From Onthophagus taurus (Eukaryota; Arthropoda; Insecta; Coleoptera; Scarabaeidae), in NCBI RefSeq assembly GCF_036711975.1, contig NC_091971.1, forward strand, positions 15,445,501 to 15,509,500: a DNA stretch of 64,000 nucleotides, in the 5' to 3' direction. Shown in pieces: positions 11,276-23,499 of this stretch; the stretch's first letter is position 1; the number at the start of each line of letters is the position of its first letter. A program made the position numbers and the translations under genes. The notes under the pieces were generated by a model. It searched no databases, was not told the origin of the DNA, and worked only from the letters and a program-made list of their open reading frames with translations.

Positions 11276-14200
11276 AAGGAACCTCTTCTTAATGCAAAAA
11301 GCCGTTTTGAAAAATCGCTTTTAGTTTTTGAGAAATAAATTTTTGAAATGATCGAAAATTTTTTCGAATTTTGCAATTTTCGCCGATTAAGTTTTAAAGA
11401 TTCGTATAAAATCCATTTCTTGGAATATGAGTATGAAAATTTCCCAATGAGTTAATAAAAGTGTCCTCTTTCCAATGAACGAACCCCTTTTGAAAAATAA
11501 CTTTTAGTTTTTGAGAAAACAATATTTGAAGTTTTGATAAAATTTTCGATGAAATAATTTTCATCGATAACTTTCAAAATTCGCTATAAAATTCATTTCT
11601 TGAAGAGTCCTTGTGGAAATATCACCAATTATTAATTAAAGTATCCTCTTTTTAATGCAACAAGCCGTTTTGATAAATCACTTTTAGTTTTTGAAAAATA
11701 AATTTTTGAAATGATCAACAATTTTTTGTTAAGTTTTAAAAATTCGTATAAAATCCATTTTTTGGAATATGAGTATGAAAATTTCCCAGTGTTAATAAAA
11801 GTGTCCTCTTTCCAACAAACCAACACGTTTTGAAAAATAACTTTTAGTTTTTGAGAAAACAATATTTGAAGTTTTGATAAAATTTTCGATGTTGCAATTT
11901 TCATCGATAATTTTCAAAATTCGCTATAAAATTCATTTGTTGAAGGATCTTTGTGGAAATATCACCAATTATTAATTAAAGTATCCTCCTTACAATGCAA
12001 CAAGCCGTTTTGAAAAATCGCTTTCAGTTTTTGAGAAATAAATTTTTGAAATGATCGAAAATTTTTTCGAATTTTGCAATTTTCGCCGATTAAGTTTTAA
12101 AAATTCGTATAAAATCTATTTCTTAGAATATAAGTATGAAAATTTCCCAAAGTGTTAATAATAGTGTCTCCTTTCCAATGAACCAACCCGTTTTGAAAAA
12201 TAGCGTTTAGTTTTTGAGAAAACAATATTTGAAGTTTTGATAAAATTGTCGATGTTGCAATTTTCATCGATAATTTTCAAAATTCGCTATAAAATTAATT
12301 TCTTGAAGGATCCTTGTGGAACTATCACCAATTATTAATTAAAGTATCTTCTTTTTAATGCAACAAGACGTTTTGAAAAATCACTTTTAGTTTTTGAGAA
12401 ATAAATTTTTGAAATAATCACCAATTTTTTCGAATTTTGCAATTTTCGCCGATTAAGTTTTAAAAATTCGTATAAAATCCATTTCTTGGAATATGAGTAT
12501 GAAAATTTCCCAAAGTGTTAATAAAAGTGTCCTCTTTCCAACAAACCAACACGTTTTGAAAAATAACTTTTAGTTTTTGAGAAAACAATATTTGAAGTTT
12601 TGATAAAATTTTCGATGTTACAATTTTCATCGATAATTTTCAAAATTCGCTATAAAATTCATTTGTTGAAGGATCTTTGTGGAAATATCACCAATTATTA
12701 ATTAAAGTATCCTCTTTACAATGCAACAAGCCGTTTTGAAAAATCGCTTTCAGTTTTTGAGAAATAAATTTTTGAAATGATCGAAAATTTTTTCGAATTT
12801 TGCAATTTTCGCCGATTAAGTTTTAAAAATTCGTATAAAATCTATTTCTTAGAATATAAGTATGAAAATTTCCCAAAGTGTTAATAAGAGTGTCCTCTTT
12901 CCATTGAACAAACCCGTTTTGAAAAATAGCTTTTAGTTTTTGAGAAAACAATATTTGGAGTTTTGATAAAATTGTCGATGTTGCAATTTTCATCGATAAT
13001 TTTCAAAATTCGCTATAAAATTAATTTCTTGAAGGATCCTTGTGGAACTATCACCAATTATTAATTAAAGTATCCTCTTTTTAATGCAACAAGACGTTTT
13101 GAAAAATCACTTTTAGTTTTTGAGAAATAAATTTTTGAAATAATCACCAATTTTTTCGAATTTTGCAATTTTCGCCGATTAAGTTTTAAAAATTCGTATA
13201 AAATCCATTTCTTGGAATATGAGTATGAAAATTTCCCAAAGTGTTAATAAAAGTGTCCTCTTTCCAACAAACCAACACGTTTTGAAAAATAACTTTTAGT
13301 TTTTGAGAAAACAATATTTGAAGTTTTGATAAAATTTTCGATGTTACAATTTTCATCGATAATTTTCAAAATTCGCTATAAAATTCATTTGTTGAAGGAT
13401 CTTTGTGGAAATATCACCAATTATTAATTAAAGTATCCTCTTTACAATGCAACAAGCCGTTTTGAAAAATCGCTTTCAGTTTTTGAGAAATAAATTTTTG
13501 AAATGATCGAAAATTTTTTCGAATTTTGCAATTTTCGCCGATTAAGTTTTAAAAATTCGTATAAAATCTATTTCTTAGAATATAAGTATGAAAATTTCCC
13601 AAAGTGTTAATAAGAGTGTCCTCTTTCCATTGAACAAACCCGTTTTGAAAAATAGCTTTTAGTTTTTGAGAAAACAATATTTGGAGTTTTGATAAAATTG
13701 TCGATGTTGCAATTTTCATCGATAATTTTCAAAATTCGCTATAAAATTAATTTCTTGAAGGATCCTTGTGGAACTATCACCAATTATTAATTAAAGTATC
13801 CTCTTTTTAATGCAACAAGACGTTTTGAAAAATCACTTTTAGTTTTTGAGAAATAAATTTTTGAAATAATCACCAATTTTTTCGAATTTTGCAATTTTCG
13901 CCGATTAAGTTTTAAAAATTCGTATAAAATCCATTTCTTGGAATATGAGTATGAAAATTTCCCAAAGTGTTAATAAAAGTGTCCTCTTTCCAACAAACCA
14001 ACACGTTTTGAAAAATAACTTTTAGTTTTTGAGAAAACAATATTTGAAGTTTTGATAAAATTGTCGATGTTGCAATTTTCATCGATAATTTTCAAAATTC
14101 GCTATAAAATTAATTTCTTGAAGGATCCTTGTGGAACTATCACCAATTATTAATTAAAGTATCCTCTTTTTAATGCAACAAGACGTTTTGAAAAATCACT

Positions 14201-14640
14201 TTTAGTTTTTGAGAAATAAATTTTTGAAATAATCACCAATTTTTTCGAATTTTGCAATTTTCGCCGATTAAGTTTTAAAAATTCGTATAAAATCTATTTC
14301 TTAGAATATAAGTATGAAAATTTCCCAAAGTGTTAATAAGAGTGTCCTCTTTCCATTGAACCAACCCGTTTTGAAAAATAGCTTTCAGTTTTTGAGAAAA
14401 CAATATTTGAAGTTTTGATAAAATTTTCGATGTTGCAATTTTCATCGATAATATTCAAAGTTCGCTATAAAATTAATTTCTCGAAGGATCCTTGTGGAAA
14501 TATCACCAATTATTAATTAAAGTATCCTCTTTTTAATGCAAGAAGCCGTTTTGAAGAATCGCTTTTAGTTTTTGAGAAATAAATTTTTGAAATGATCAAC
14601 AATTTTTTCGAATTTTGTAATTTTCGCTGATTAAGTTTTA
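11270..14640. repeat. 363-bp tandem array inside the hAT element, ~9 units, 726-bp higher-order
   Basis: The phrase CACCAATTATTAATTAAAG recurs at about 11623, 11963, 12326, 12690, 13054, 13418, 13780, 14144 and 14507: period 363 bp except one ~340-bp unit. Each unit is two ~182-bp halves, A (with TTTTGCAATTTTCGCCGATT) and B (with TTGCAATTTTCATCGATAA). In the middle, alternate units are more alike (AACAAGACG at 12364, 13090 and 13817, spacing 726 bp), a higher-order repeat indicating recent unequal exchange. Confidence 0.93.
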
Positions 14641-14666
14641 AAAATTCACTATCCGTTCCATCACTA

Positions 14667-14712
14667 AGTTCTAGGTATAGTGTTAGTTCTAGTTTTACAC
14701 TTGCACTGTCAC
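14667..14712. repeat. Right remainder of the foldback repeat split by the hAT element
   Basis: After the duplicated AGTTCTAG, the sequence GTATAGTGTTAGTTCTAG is the reverse complement of the left arm at 10801-10818. It closes the palindrome broken at 10890. Confidence 0.8.
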
Positions 14713-14905
14713 TACCAACATGATATGCACCTTCAAACACAGCAAGAAGAGTTGTTACCTGACTAAATGACCATTTTAATACAAGGTGGGTAGATCGTCT
14801 TGGTCCTGTAGCATGCTCTCCAAGATCACCAGACCTCAACCCACTAATATATCAAGTAGAAATTACCACCATTCAACAATTACAATAAAAAATAATAAAC
14901 GCTGT
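14713..14905 (+). pseudogene. IS630/Tc1/mariner transposase C-terminal remnant
   Basis: The plus strand reads RWVDRLGPVACSPRSPDLNP, the sequence around the third catalytic Asp of the family, followed by IYQVEITTIQQLQ. It starts with a degraded QHD-like motif at 14717. It resembles the corresponding part of the DD41D transposase at 35890 (GPVVWPPRSPDLNP ... VEITT) and is probably a dead relative. Several stops and frame changes are present. Confidence 0.75.
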
Positions 14906-15880
14906 TGAAGAATTATTCAAAGAATAGTAAGTATTCAAAGAAATGGAAATTATTTTGAGCAATTTTTGTAAAAGCAATATTAAAATGTTTTTACATAATT
15001 GCATTATTATTACAGTTACATAATTATTATTAATTATAAAGTTTCTGTGCTAAAAAGTTTACGTTTTAAAACTTGTATAACTTGCATACGAGTTATGAAT
15101 CATTCTGTCTGTATAACGCCAAAGTTGTGAAATCATATTTGTTTTGGACAACTTTGAAAATCATGCTAAACTGGTGATAAATTTGCAAGATAAATTTAGA
15201 AACGGCAATAATTCATAAAAAAAATTATTTGAGAAATCGATTTCTTTTTGGATGCAACTGGTTCCTCTTGACCTAAAATGAAAGAAATCGTGATTTGTTA
15301 CACTAACTTAAGACAACTTTGGAAATTCATTAAAACATATTTATTTTAACCCAAAAAAAACAAAATTGTTTAAAAAGGACTTAATGAAAATGTTAATTTA
15401 TAGAAGTATAATATGCTAAAAGTTCATACGTGCATAATTGAGTTATTTGTAGGACAAAATATGAGGAAGTCCGTAAATGATTTTTATTTTTAGAAGGAGA
15501 AAGCGTTAGATACAAGTATTCAAAATGATCATTGAAAAATATAAAGTTAGATAACGCGTTTATTGTTGACATTTTCACATTGTCAACATTTTGCTGACTT
15601 TTTTTTTACTTTAACCATTAATTTTATTAATTTTATTTGATTTATATCAAAAGATGATTAGAAATGTGATTAGATTGTAAATCTTCTTATTAAATTCTAC
15701 ATAAAATTAATTAAATTTTTCATTAAACTTAAACTGATATATTATTTTTAATACGATATAATCATACAATATTTATATTTAATCTTTAAAAAAATTGCAA
15801 TTTAATTTTCGATTAACAAACATTACTTAACAAACGTTTATAGGAAAAACAGAAAGCGTTGATAGCTAATTCTAAGTCAC
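14906..15880. other. AT-rich intergenic DNA upstream of the 15977 gene
   Basis: No reading frame with recognisable motifs, no repeat structure noticed. Its 3' end holds the promoter of the next cuticle gene. Confidence 0.4.
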
Positions 15881-15888
15881 TAACTGAC

Positions 15889-15926
15889 TATAAATACCAT
15901 CCAAATCGGAAAGTTTCTTGCCAGTT
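15889..15926 (+). promoter_or_regulatory. Core promoter: TATAAATA plus CCAGTT initiator
   Basis: TATAAATA at 15889-15896 and CCAGTT starting at 15921 are 32 bp apart, as in three other cuticle genes here. The initiator is 56 bp before the ATG. Confidence 0.72.
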
Positions 15927-15976
15927 TTAAAGAAGCAAATCATCAAGAACCAACATCTTCTTCTCTCATTGAAAAG

Positions 15977-16408
15977 ATGAAAGTGGTTAGTTAGTGTCTT
16001 ATTTAACACCTTATTAACACCAATTACAATAACCTTTATCACTTTCGTTATATAACTCATTCCAGTGTAACTTTATTCTATTCAATTTACTTACAGATAA
16101 TCCTTTTGGTTTTAATTGCCACGTGTCTTGTTGTACGTGGGGCGCCTCAAAATGATGCAAGTGCAGTTGTGGTTAAAAGCAATTTTGATAGTAATCTTGG
16201 TGGATATAGCTTTGAATACGAAACTAGTAATGGGATTCAAGCGAGTGAAAATGGTCAAATTTTGAATCAAGGCGCTGAAAATGAAGGAATTGCCGTTCAA
16301 GGGCAATATCGGTATGTAGCACCTGATGGTGTTGCTTATTCTGTACAATATACTGCTGATGAAAATGGATTTAGACCACAAGGAGATCATTTACCAACAT
16401 TACCTTAA
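15977..16408 (+). CDS. RR-1 cuticle protein, 2 exons (second intron absent)
   Basis: Exons are 15977-15985 (ATG AAA GTG, donor GTTAGT) and 16097-16408 (acceptor TTACAG). The product has 106 residues: signal peptide MKVIILLVLIATCLVVRG, linker with DASAVVVKSNFDSNLGG, RR-1 domain YSFEYETSNGIQAS ... VQGQYRYVAPDGVAY ... TADENGFRPQGDHLP and end TLP. The domain is uninterrupted: the intron that splits the motif before YETSNG in the genes at 2851, 4447, 9827 and 27538 is missing. The intron after Met-Lys-Val is kept, so this is loss of a single intron and not a retrocopy. Sequence otherwise looks fully functional. Confidence 0.95.
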
Positions 16409-16439
16409 GTTACATTTCAGTATTTTAGTGGTAAAATTG

Positions 16440-17540
16440 TGTTGTAAAAAAATATATTGTAAATAATAAGAATTTTTGGTTTTATTTTTTTTTGAATACC
16501 ACTATAAATTTATACCAAGCTAAGCAAAATCTAAATAGAGATTCTCACTATTTATTGTAAATTTTGCAAATTTTTCATTAAGATTTTACGTGAATTTGAT
16601 AGATTGAAATGTCGTTTACTTTCATTACTGCTCAAACTGGTTATTCCTTTGTCGTATACGAAATTATTATTGCTTTGTTAAGCAAAAGGAAATATACGGT
16701 CAATAGCATATGAAGTGAAAAATATCTGTAATCTTTCAATAACATAATAGTGACTGGTTGAAAAAATTGATTTTTCTCTTATATAAATTGCATACAAATA
16801 TAGTGTAGAATACGTGGGTAAAGTGATTTTCTGATATTCGGAGTAATTTGTGCCAAAACTCAGCTTGAATTCGACTTTTCCAGAACTAGATTCAGAAGCT
16901 TTTCAGGAAACCGGGATTGAATTCCGTACTGCTAACTCGAATAAAACTTAAAAATATTGCAAATAAGAAAAGAAGAAAGAAGGAAAGTATGAGCTCAAGG
17001 AATTAATGCAGTGGTCGATAAAAGAACAAGATTGATATGTGGATTAGTTTGAGTTGTTCACGAAAATCAAATACTGCAACGCAAATAAAATCAAAGAAAG
17101 CGTGAGTACACTTTTAAATGCAAGGTGTGAATTTGTATTTCATTACTTTTTAAACAGCATTTCTTAATTTATTCGATTTCAATGTAATGGTATGTAAAGC
17201 AGCCACACACGTTTGTCTACAAATTTGTATACGCATATGTAGACACATCTCCGTAAATACAACTTCATGGCTTAATTCACGAGGACAAAGAGAATCGAAC
17301 TAACATGCTTTTAACATGCTGGACAAGTTAAAAGTGGTTTGAATAAATATAAAGGACATATAGGTATATAAAGATATCCAGAAGTTTCTAAAAAAATTTT
17401 AAATAATCAAAGAAGGGTTTAAGGTTTTTGCTTTGATTTGCAGTGAAATTTACAACTATGAAAACTGCTCTTTACTGATTTGGTAGGGACAAAGATACAA
17501 ACCAATTATGTTTGTATCTTAGTTTTTGAACAATACTATA
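16440..17540. other. Intergenic stretch, no gene recognised
   Basis: No motif-bearing frames or repeats seen between the cuticle gene and the degraded hAT end at 17544. Confidence 0.4.
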
Positions 17541-17543
17541 TTG

Positions 17544-20232
17544 TAGTGGCGGAACTATAGGACATTTTTCATGGAATACAACTTTATTTATATCAGGTTT
17601 GTCATTAGCAACCTCATTGTAACAATCCCAATACTATATATAAAATCTCTTGTTGCAGTTTCGTCCAGTTTTCTTCGCTTGTAATTCATCATCACCTTCA
17701 TTACTAACAGAACTATCGCTGTTATCACTTTCGATTATTAATTAAAGTATCCTCTTTTTAATGCAAAAAGCCGTTTTGAAAAATCACTTTCAGTTCTTGA
17801 GACATAAATTTTTGAAATGATCGACAATTTTCTCGAATTTTGCAATTTTAGCCGATTATGTTTTAAAAATTCGTATAAAATCCAGTTCTTGGAATATGAG
17901 TATGAAATTTTCCCAAAATGTTAATAAAAGTGTCTTCTTTCCAATAAACCAACCTATTTTAAAAAATAGTTTTTAATTTTTAAGAAAACAATATTTGAAG
18001 TTTTGATAACATTTTCGATGTTGCAATTTTCATCGATAACTTACAGAATTCGCTATAAAATTCATTTCTTGAAGGATCCTTGTGAAAATATCACCAATTA
18101 TTAATTAAAGTATCCTCTTTTTAATACAACAAGCCGTTTTGAAAAATCACTTTCAGTTCTTGAGAAATACATTTTTGAAATGATCGACAATTTTTTCGAA
18201 TTTTGCAATTTTCGCCGATTAAGTTTTAAAAATTCGTATAAAATCCAGTTCTTGGAATATGAGTATGAAAATTTCCCAACGTGTTAATAAAAGTGTCTTC
18301 TTTCCAATGAACCAACCCGTTTTGAAAAATAGGTTTTTAGTTTTTGAGAAAACAATATTTGAAGTTTTGATAAAATTCTCGATGTTGCAATTTTTATCCA
18401 TAAATTACAAAATTCGCTATAAAATTCATTTCTTGAAGGATCCTCTTGGAAATATCACCAATTATTAATTAGAGTATGCTCTTTTTAATGCAAAAAGCCG
18501 TTTTGAAAAATCACTTTTAGTTCTTGAGAAATACATTTTTGAAATGATCAAAAATTTTTTCGAGTCTTGCAATTTTCGCCGATTAAGTTTTAAAAATTCG
18601 TATAAAATCCAGTTCTTGGAATATGAGTATGAAAATTTCCCAAAGTGTTAATAAAAGTGTCTTCTTTCCAATGAACCAACCCGTTTTGAAAAATAGGTTT
18701 TTAGTTTTTGAGAAAACAATATTTGAAGTTTTGATAAAATTCTCGATGTTGCAATTTTTATCCATAAATTACAAAATTCGCTATAAAATTCATTTCTTGA
18801 AGGATCCTCTTGGAAATATCACCAATTATTAATTAAAGTATGCTCTTTTTAATGCAAAAAGCCGTTTTGAAAAATCACTTTTAGTTTTTGAGAAATACAT
18901 TTTTGAAATGATCAAAAATTTTTTCGAGTCTTGCAATTTTCGCCGATTAAGTTTTAAAAATTCGTGTAAAATCCAGTTCTTGGAATATGAGTATGAAAAT
19001 TTCCCAAAGTGTTAATAAAAGTGTCTTCTTTCAAATAAACCAACCCGTTTTGAAAAATAGTTTTTAGTTTTTGAGAAAACAATATTTGAAGTTTTGATAA
19101 AATTTTCGATGTTGTAATTTTCATCGATAACTTACAGAATTCGCTATAAAATTCATTTCTTGAAGGATCCTTGTGGAAATATTACCAATTATTAATTAAA
19201 GTATGCACTTTTTAATGCAACAAGCCGTTTTGAAAAATCACTTTTAATTCTTAAGAAGTAAATTTTTGAAATGATCGACAATTTTTTCGAATTTTGCAAT
19301 TTTCGCCGATTAAGTTTTAAAAATTCGTATAAAATCCAGTTCTTGGAATATGAGTATGAAAATTTCCCAAAGTGTTAATAAAAGTGTCTTCTTTCCAATG
19401 AACCAACCCGTTTAGAAAAATAGTTTTTAGTTTTTGAGAAAACAATATTTGAAGTTTTGATAAAATTCTCGATATTGCAATTTTCATCCATAAATTACAA
19501 AATTCGCTATAAAATTCATTGCTTGAAGGATCCTCTTGGAAATATCACCAATTATTAATTAAAGTATGCTCTTTTTAATGCAAAAAGCCGTTTTGAAAAA
19601 TCGCTTTTAGTTCTTAAGAAATGAATTTTTGAAATGATCGACAATTTTTTCGAATTTTGCAATTTTCGCCGATTAAGTTTTAAAAATTTGTACAAAATCC
19701 ATTTCTTGGAATATAAGTATGAAAATTTCTCAAAATGTTAATAAAAGTGTCTTCTTTCAAATGAACCAACCCGTTTTGAAAAATAGTTTTTAGTTTTTGA
19801 GAAAACAATATTTGAAGTTTTGATCAAATTTTCGAAGTTGCAATTTTCATCGATAACTTATAAAATTCATTTCTTTAAGGACCCTTTTGGAAATATCACC
19901 AATTATTAATTAAAGTATGCTCTTTTTAATGCAAAAAGCCGTTTTGAAAAATCGCTTTTTGTTCTTAAGAAATAAATTTTTGAAATGATCGACAATTTTT
20001 TCGAATTTTGCAATTTTCGCCGATTAAGTTTTAAAAATTCGTATAAAATCCAGTTCTTGGAATATAACTATGAAAATTTCCCAAAGTGTTAATAAAAGTG
20101 TCTTCTTTCCAATGAACCAACGCGTTTTGAAAAATAGTTTTTAGTTTTTGAGAAAACAATATTTGAAGTTTTAATAAAATTTTCGATGTTGCAATTTTTA
20201 TCGATAACTTACAAAATTCGCTATAAAATATA
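17544..20232. mobile_element. Eroded third copy of the repeat-filled hAT element
   Basis: A degenerate left end TAGTGGCGGAACTA at 17544 is followed by the same ~200-bp relic region as in the 10891 and 53652 elements, but with part of the left sub-terminal region deleted. The 363-bp family array follows. No matching right end or target duplication was found near 20232, where the array stops abruptly inside a B half-unit, so the right end is lost. Confidence 0.72.
17730..20232. repeat. ~364-bp tandem array, about 7 units
   Basis: TTATTAATTAAAG or TTATTAATTAGAG recurs at about 17735, 18460, 18825, 19190, 19552 and 19905 and at about 18098. The units at 18219 and 18583 are almost identical over their whole length. 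It is the same A/B dimer as at 11270-14640, but with locus-specific variants (AATCCAGTTCTTGG, GTCTTCTTTCC), so the arrays have homogenised separately. Confidence 0.92.
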
Positions 20233-20234
20233 TG

Positions 20235-23200
20235 TATTCGCTATATAATGTGGCATAAATAGCCAAGTCAATCTTTTTGCTTCTGCTTTCCATAAAACAT
20301 TTTTAAATAGTTCCCGTTTTTGCATCAATAATGCATCATTTCAAACCCAAAACTATTTTTTTAGAACAGTTTCTTTATAGTTTATTCCAATTCGTTATAA
20401 TTCTAAAAGTCTTTTTTCCCAAACTTTAACATTATCGAAATCCAATTAAGTTCTGTTACATAATCTGTTATAGAGAACATCACCAATCGTTCTGACCTTT
20501 TCCTTAAAATACAACCTGAACCTGTTGTCAAAAATGACCAATTGAAGAGTCAGTTTATTTCGTCAATAACCTACAACGTAAACCAATTATCCTTCAAACG
20601 AATTAGAAAGAATTGATCGGTTTATTGGTAACATTTAAACCATAAATTAAAAAAAAATAAATGTTAACAAAATGATGTCATTCAACATTTACAAAATTTT
20701 CTTCATTCTTAGAAATCAAGTTTAGTGGCAAATAACTTTTATACATTCATTACTTTCTCTCATTGAATAATAAAAAGTGTTTCATAATTGGAAATGAAGA
20801 TGAGACCTTGCTGGTTGTACGAGAAGCTTTTTGTAAGATGATGATGATGCTTTCTGTTACCGGAGGTAATAAGCAGTAATCTGTCTGTAGGTGAAGAAAG
20901 TGAAATGGCGCAAAATGAAACGAGTTCATTCATCGTGCAAACTGTGAACGTCGACGACGTCGTTATGTTGTTGCGTTTATAAATAGCAGAACGGCGCGAT
21001 TACTCTCGATGTAGAGCAGACGAGAAGGCAACCTTCTCGATTTCATTGAACTTGGCCTTCTTTCACGCTTGTTTATGACCAACTCAACCGATATAAGTAC
21101 ACCACTTACGAAATACTTCCTTATTTACTTTAATAATAACAAGACAAAAAATAAAAACGTTATTTTTATTTACAAATATTTATCATTTTTTTTTGAATAG
21201 ATTTAAAATCCATAAACACTTATTAGTTCTATGACTTCTATGGGAGGAAACCAATTACCGAAAAAGAAAACGAATCTGAAGAATCGGGTAATTAAAAATT
21301 GTTGTTTCTTTTTTAATCTAAAGGTGCCATCATCGAAATGGTTTTAAACGACTCTCATAATTTTTTTTTGAATCGTTTGCGAGGTCGGGTCGAAAATCGC
21401 GAAACAATGACGCTTTGTTTTGGCATTTGGTATGGAGAGAGAGAAATGCCGCCGATCGTTCGTTTCTCATAACCTTGCAAACGTTCCATAGAGTTACATG
21501 CAAGAAGAACCATCCTATTAACCAATCTGGAGAGGAATGCCGCTTCTCTTTGATTGTGGGTTAGGGTCGATCCTACAAATTTACAAACCAATAGATCTTA
21601 TACATACTATATAATCGCTTTCTTTTCGAATTAAATCGTGCTATAATTAGAACTAATTCTAACTACTCTAGTAGATTAGAATGAATAATTTTCCGTTACT
21701 CAAGTTATTATACTCACTGTATTACATTCTTTATTACTGGGGTTGTTGAAGTTGTCAACATCAACAAACATTAGCATATTAGGGGTAATTTACATGAATT
21801 GTATAATAATTTGGTGTAATGACCTCTCCATTGTGTACCTATATAATATTTATAGCAATTTCTGCTTTTGAACGTGAAACAATTTTCAACAAGCTCAATT
21901 TAACCCTAAAGTTGTACAGGAAGTGTGGTTAATAATATTGATCGTGTCAGATTTAATAATATTGATATAGAAATTGAAGTAGCTTCAATGTTATTGACCC
22001 TATGTATGCATATCCGCTTTTCAAAGTCTCACATATCAAATTATGTTAAGATAAATAATTCCTTGTCCCTTAATAAATTTTAATTTTAATATACAATGAT
22101 AAATTACATTTACTTTCTACTTAACAGAAAGTTTTATGAAATTATTTTGGTGACAGCATTAATAAAAATAGAAAAAAATCATACTTGGAATAATTGTAGA
22201 TGCGTGTTAAAGTAATAAGGTCTTCACCAACGCTGCTTGAACGATTCTCTCTTTGTAATGATTCAATCGCATTCGTACTTACTCAATATAGTTACGAACA
22301 TCATCGACATGAATCATAGTAAGTGATAATCGAGAGGCATTAAGGTACAACCATGGTTTGTATCAAGATGGGCTTCGAAATAGTGTCAAGAATTGCAGGC
22401 CGATTATAAAATTAATAACACTAAGCCAAGTCACCTTAATATTTAGCTTTCGGTAAATCTTTTCAGTAATTTTACTTGTATGAAGACACTGTTAGGCAAT
22501 ACACGATAATTTGCCAAGTTAATATCTGATGAAAAGCACATATACAATCCTTTGATTTTATTTGGTTCTCGTATAAGTTCTCTAAATTCAATATCAAGTG
22601 GGTTCTATGTGTCTTTAATCAGGAAATCTTTAGCTTAATATAACTGCCAACTGTTAGCGCTACCAACATTTAGCCAACATTTTACCAACATTTAGCCCTA
22701 CTCAGCGTGCACGTGTAGCATTTTGCCACATACCCGAGATAGTTACTAAACCCGCAGCTCTTGAAAGATAGTCGACTACTTAGAGTCATAATGGCCAGAA
22801 AGATAGAAAGAGATTTTCTGAACATTATGAAATGTTTAACTGTGAACAAAGATGAAATGGACACTGGAGTTACTACAGTGAAATGCGACCATGATAGAAG
22901 AAGCTACAAACGTCAAAATAAATATTATTAATTAGCCTTAATCAAAATACCAAATCCTAAGAATTGATAATGAAGGATTATACAAAAAAAGTTATCAGAT
23001 CCCTAACTTCTTGTATTAATTCTAAGAATAATCACTTGAGGTAAACATTTAACAAAATTAATATTATCCTCATCATAGATATGGCAGTGTAAACACCCTT
23101 GTTTTGCAATTAAACGTAGCTTAGCTTAGATTGTGTATAACGAATGTACAAGTTAAGACAAGTGTCTAGTGTCACATAATACTTGTGGCATTATCAGTTT

Positions 23201-23495
23201 TTTTGAATCCTTAAATTCAAAACCTTTATATTAAATTTTTGGCTAAATCTGTCAAAGCGATACGCCAAATTGCGTAACTGGAAATAGTACTTTATCCTGA
23301 AGATGCAGCGTAATATGATAATACTTATATAAAAATTATAACAGAGTTGAGCATAGGCCACTCCATTATTCTAATCTATAGTTGCCATATAGAGATGCGA
23401 GTTGGGTGTAGACAGTTACTTAGAATCTTAATTTCTACAAACTAATGTTGATTCCCCCAATAACGTCGACCTTTTGATATTATTGGGCTAAAATC
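20235..23495. other. Long gene-poor stretch with one promoter-like island
   Basis: At 20880-21060 the base composition becomes balanced and TATAAATA occurs at 20979-20986 (+), like the cuticle promoters, but no Met-Lys exon or RR domain follows. The open frame 21355-21591 (-) has balanced composition and no recognised motif. The rest is AT-rich and featureless to inspection. Confidence 0.4.
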
Positions 23496-23499
23496 TTGT

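Larger units (their letters stand above)
10891..14666. mobile_element. Non-autonomous hAT element filled with tandem repeats
   Basis: Left end TAGTGGTGGACCGGATA at 10891 and right end TATCC..TCCATCACTA at 14666 are inverted repeats. The flanking 8 bp AGTTCTAG is exactly duplicated (10883-10890 and 14667-14674), the size typical of hAT. Removing the element and one duplicate rebuilds the palindromic host repeat, which proves the boundaries. Sub-terminal TATCCGG motifs repeat inside the left end. No intact transposase is present; a relic frame lies at 10986-11275. The rest is a 363-bp tandem array. Confidence 0.9.

Noticed and set aside
11270-14640. Regularly spaced repeats as a possible CRISPR array
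   Set aside because: The period is 363 bp with no unique spacers; it is a eukaryotic tandem array inside a hAT element.
16112-16390. 92-residue minus-strand frame over the 15977 cuticle gene
   Set aside because: It is the antisense shadow of the RR-1 exon, which matches the consensus on the plus strand.
18219-18832. Pairs of nearly identical 60-69-residue open frames on both strands (18219, 18259, 18583, 18623)
   Set aside because: They are copies of one non-coding stretch inside consecutive 364-bp repeat units; composition and both-strand openness show chance frames.
21355-21591. 78-residue minus-strand frame with balanced composition as a gene
   Set aside because: No signal peptide, domain or splice context was recognised, so it is listed only within the gene-poor stretch.
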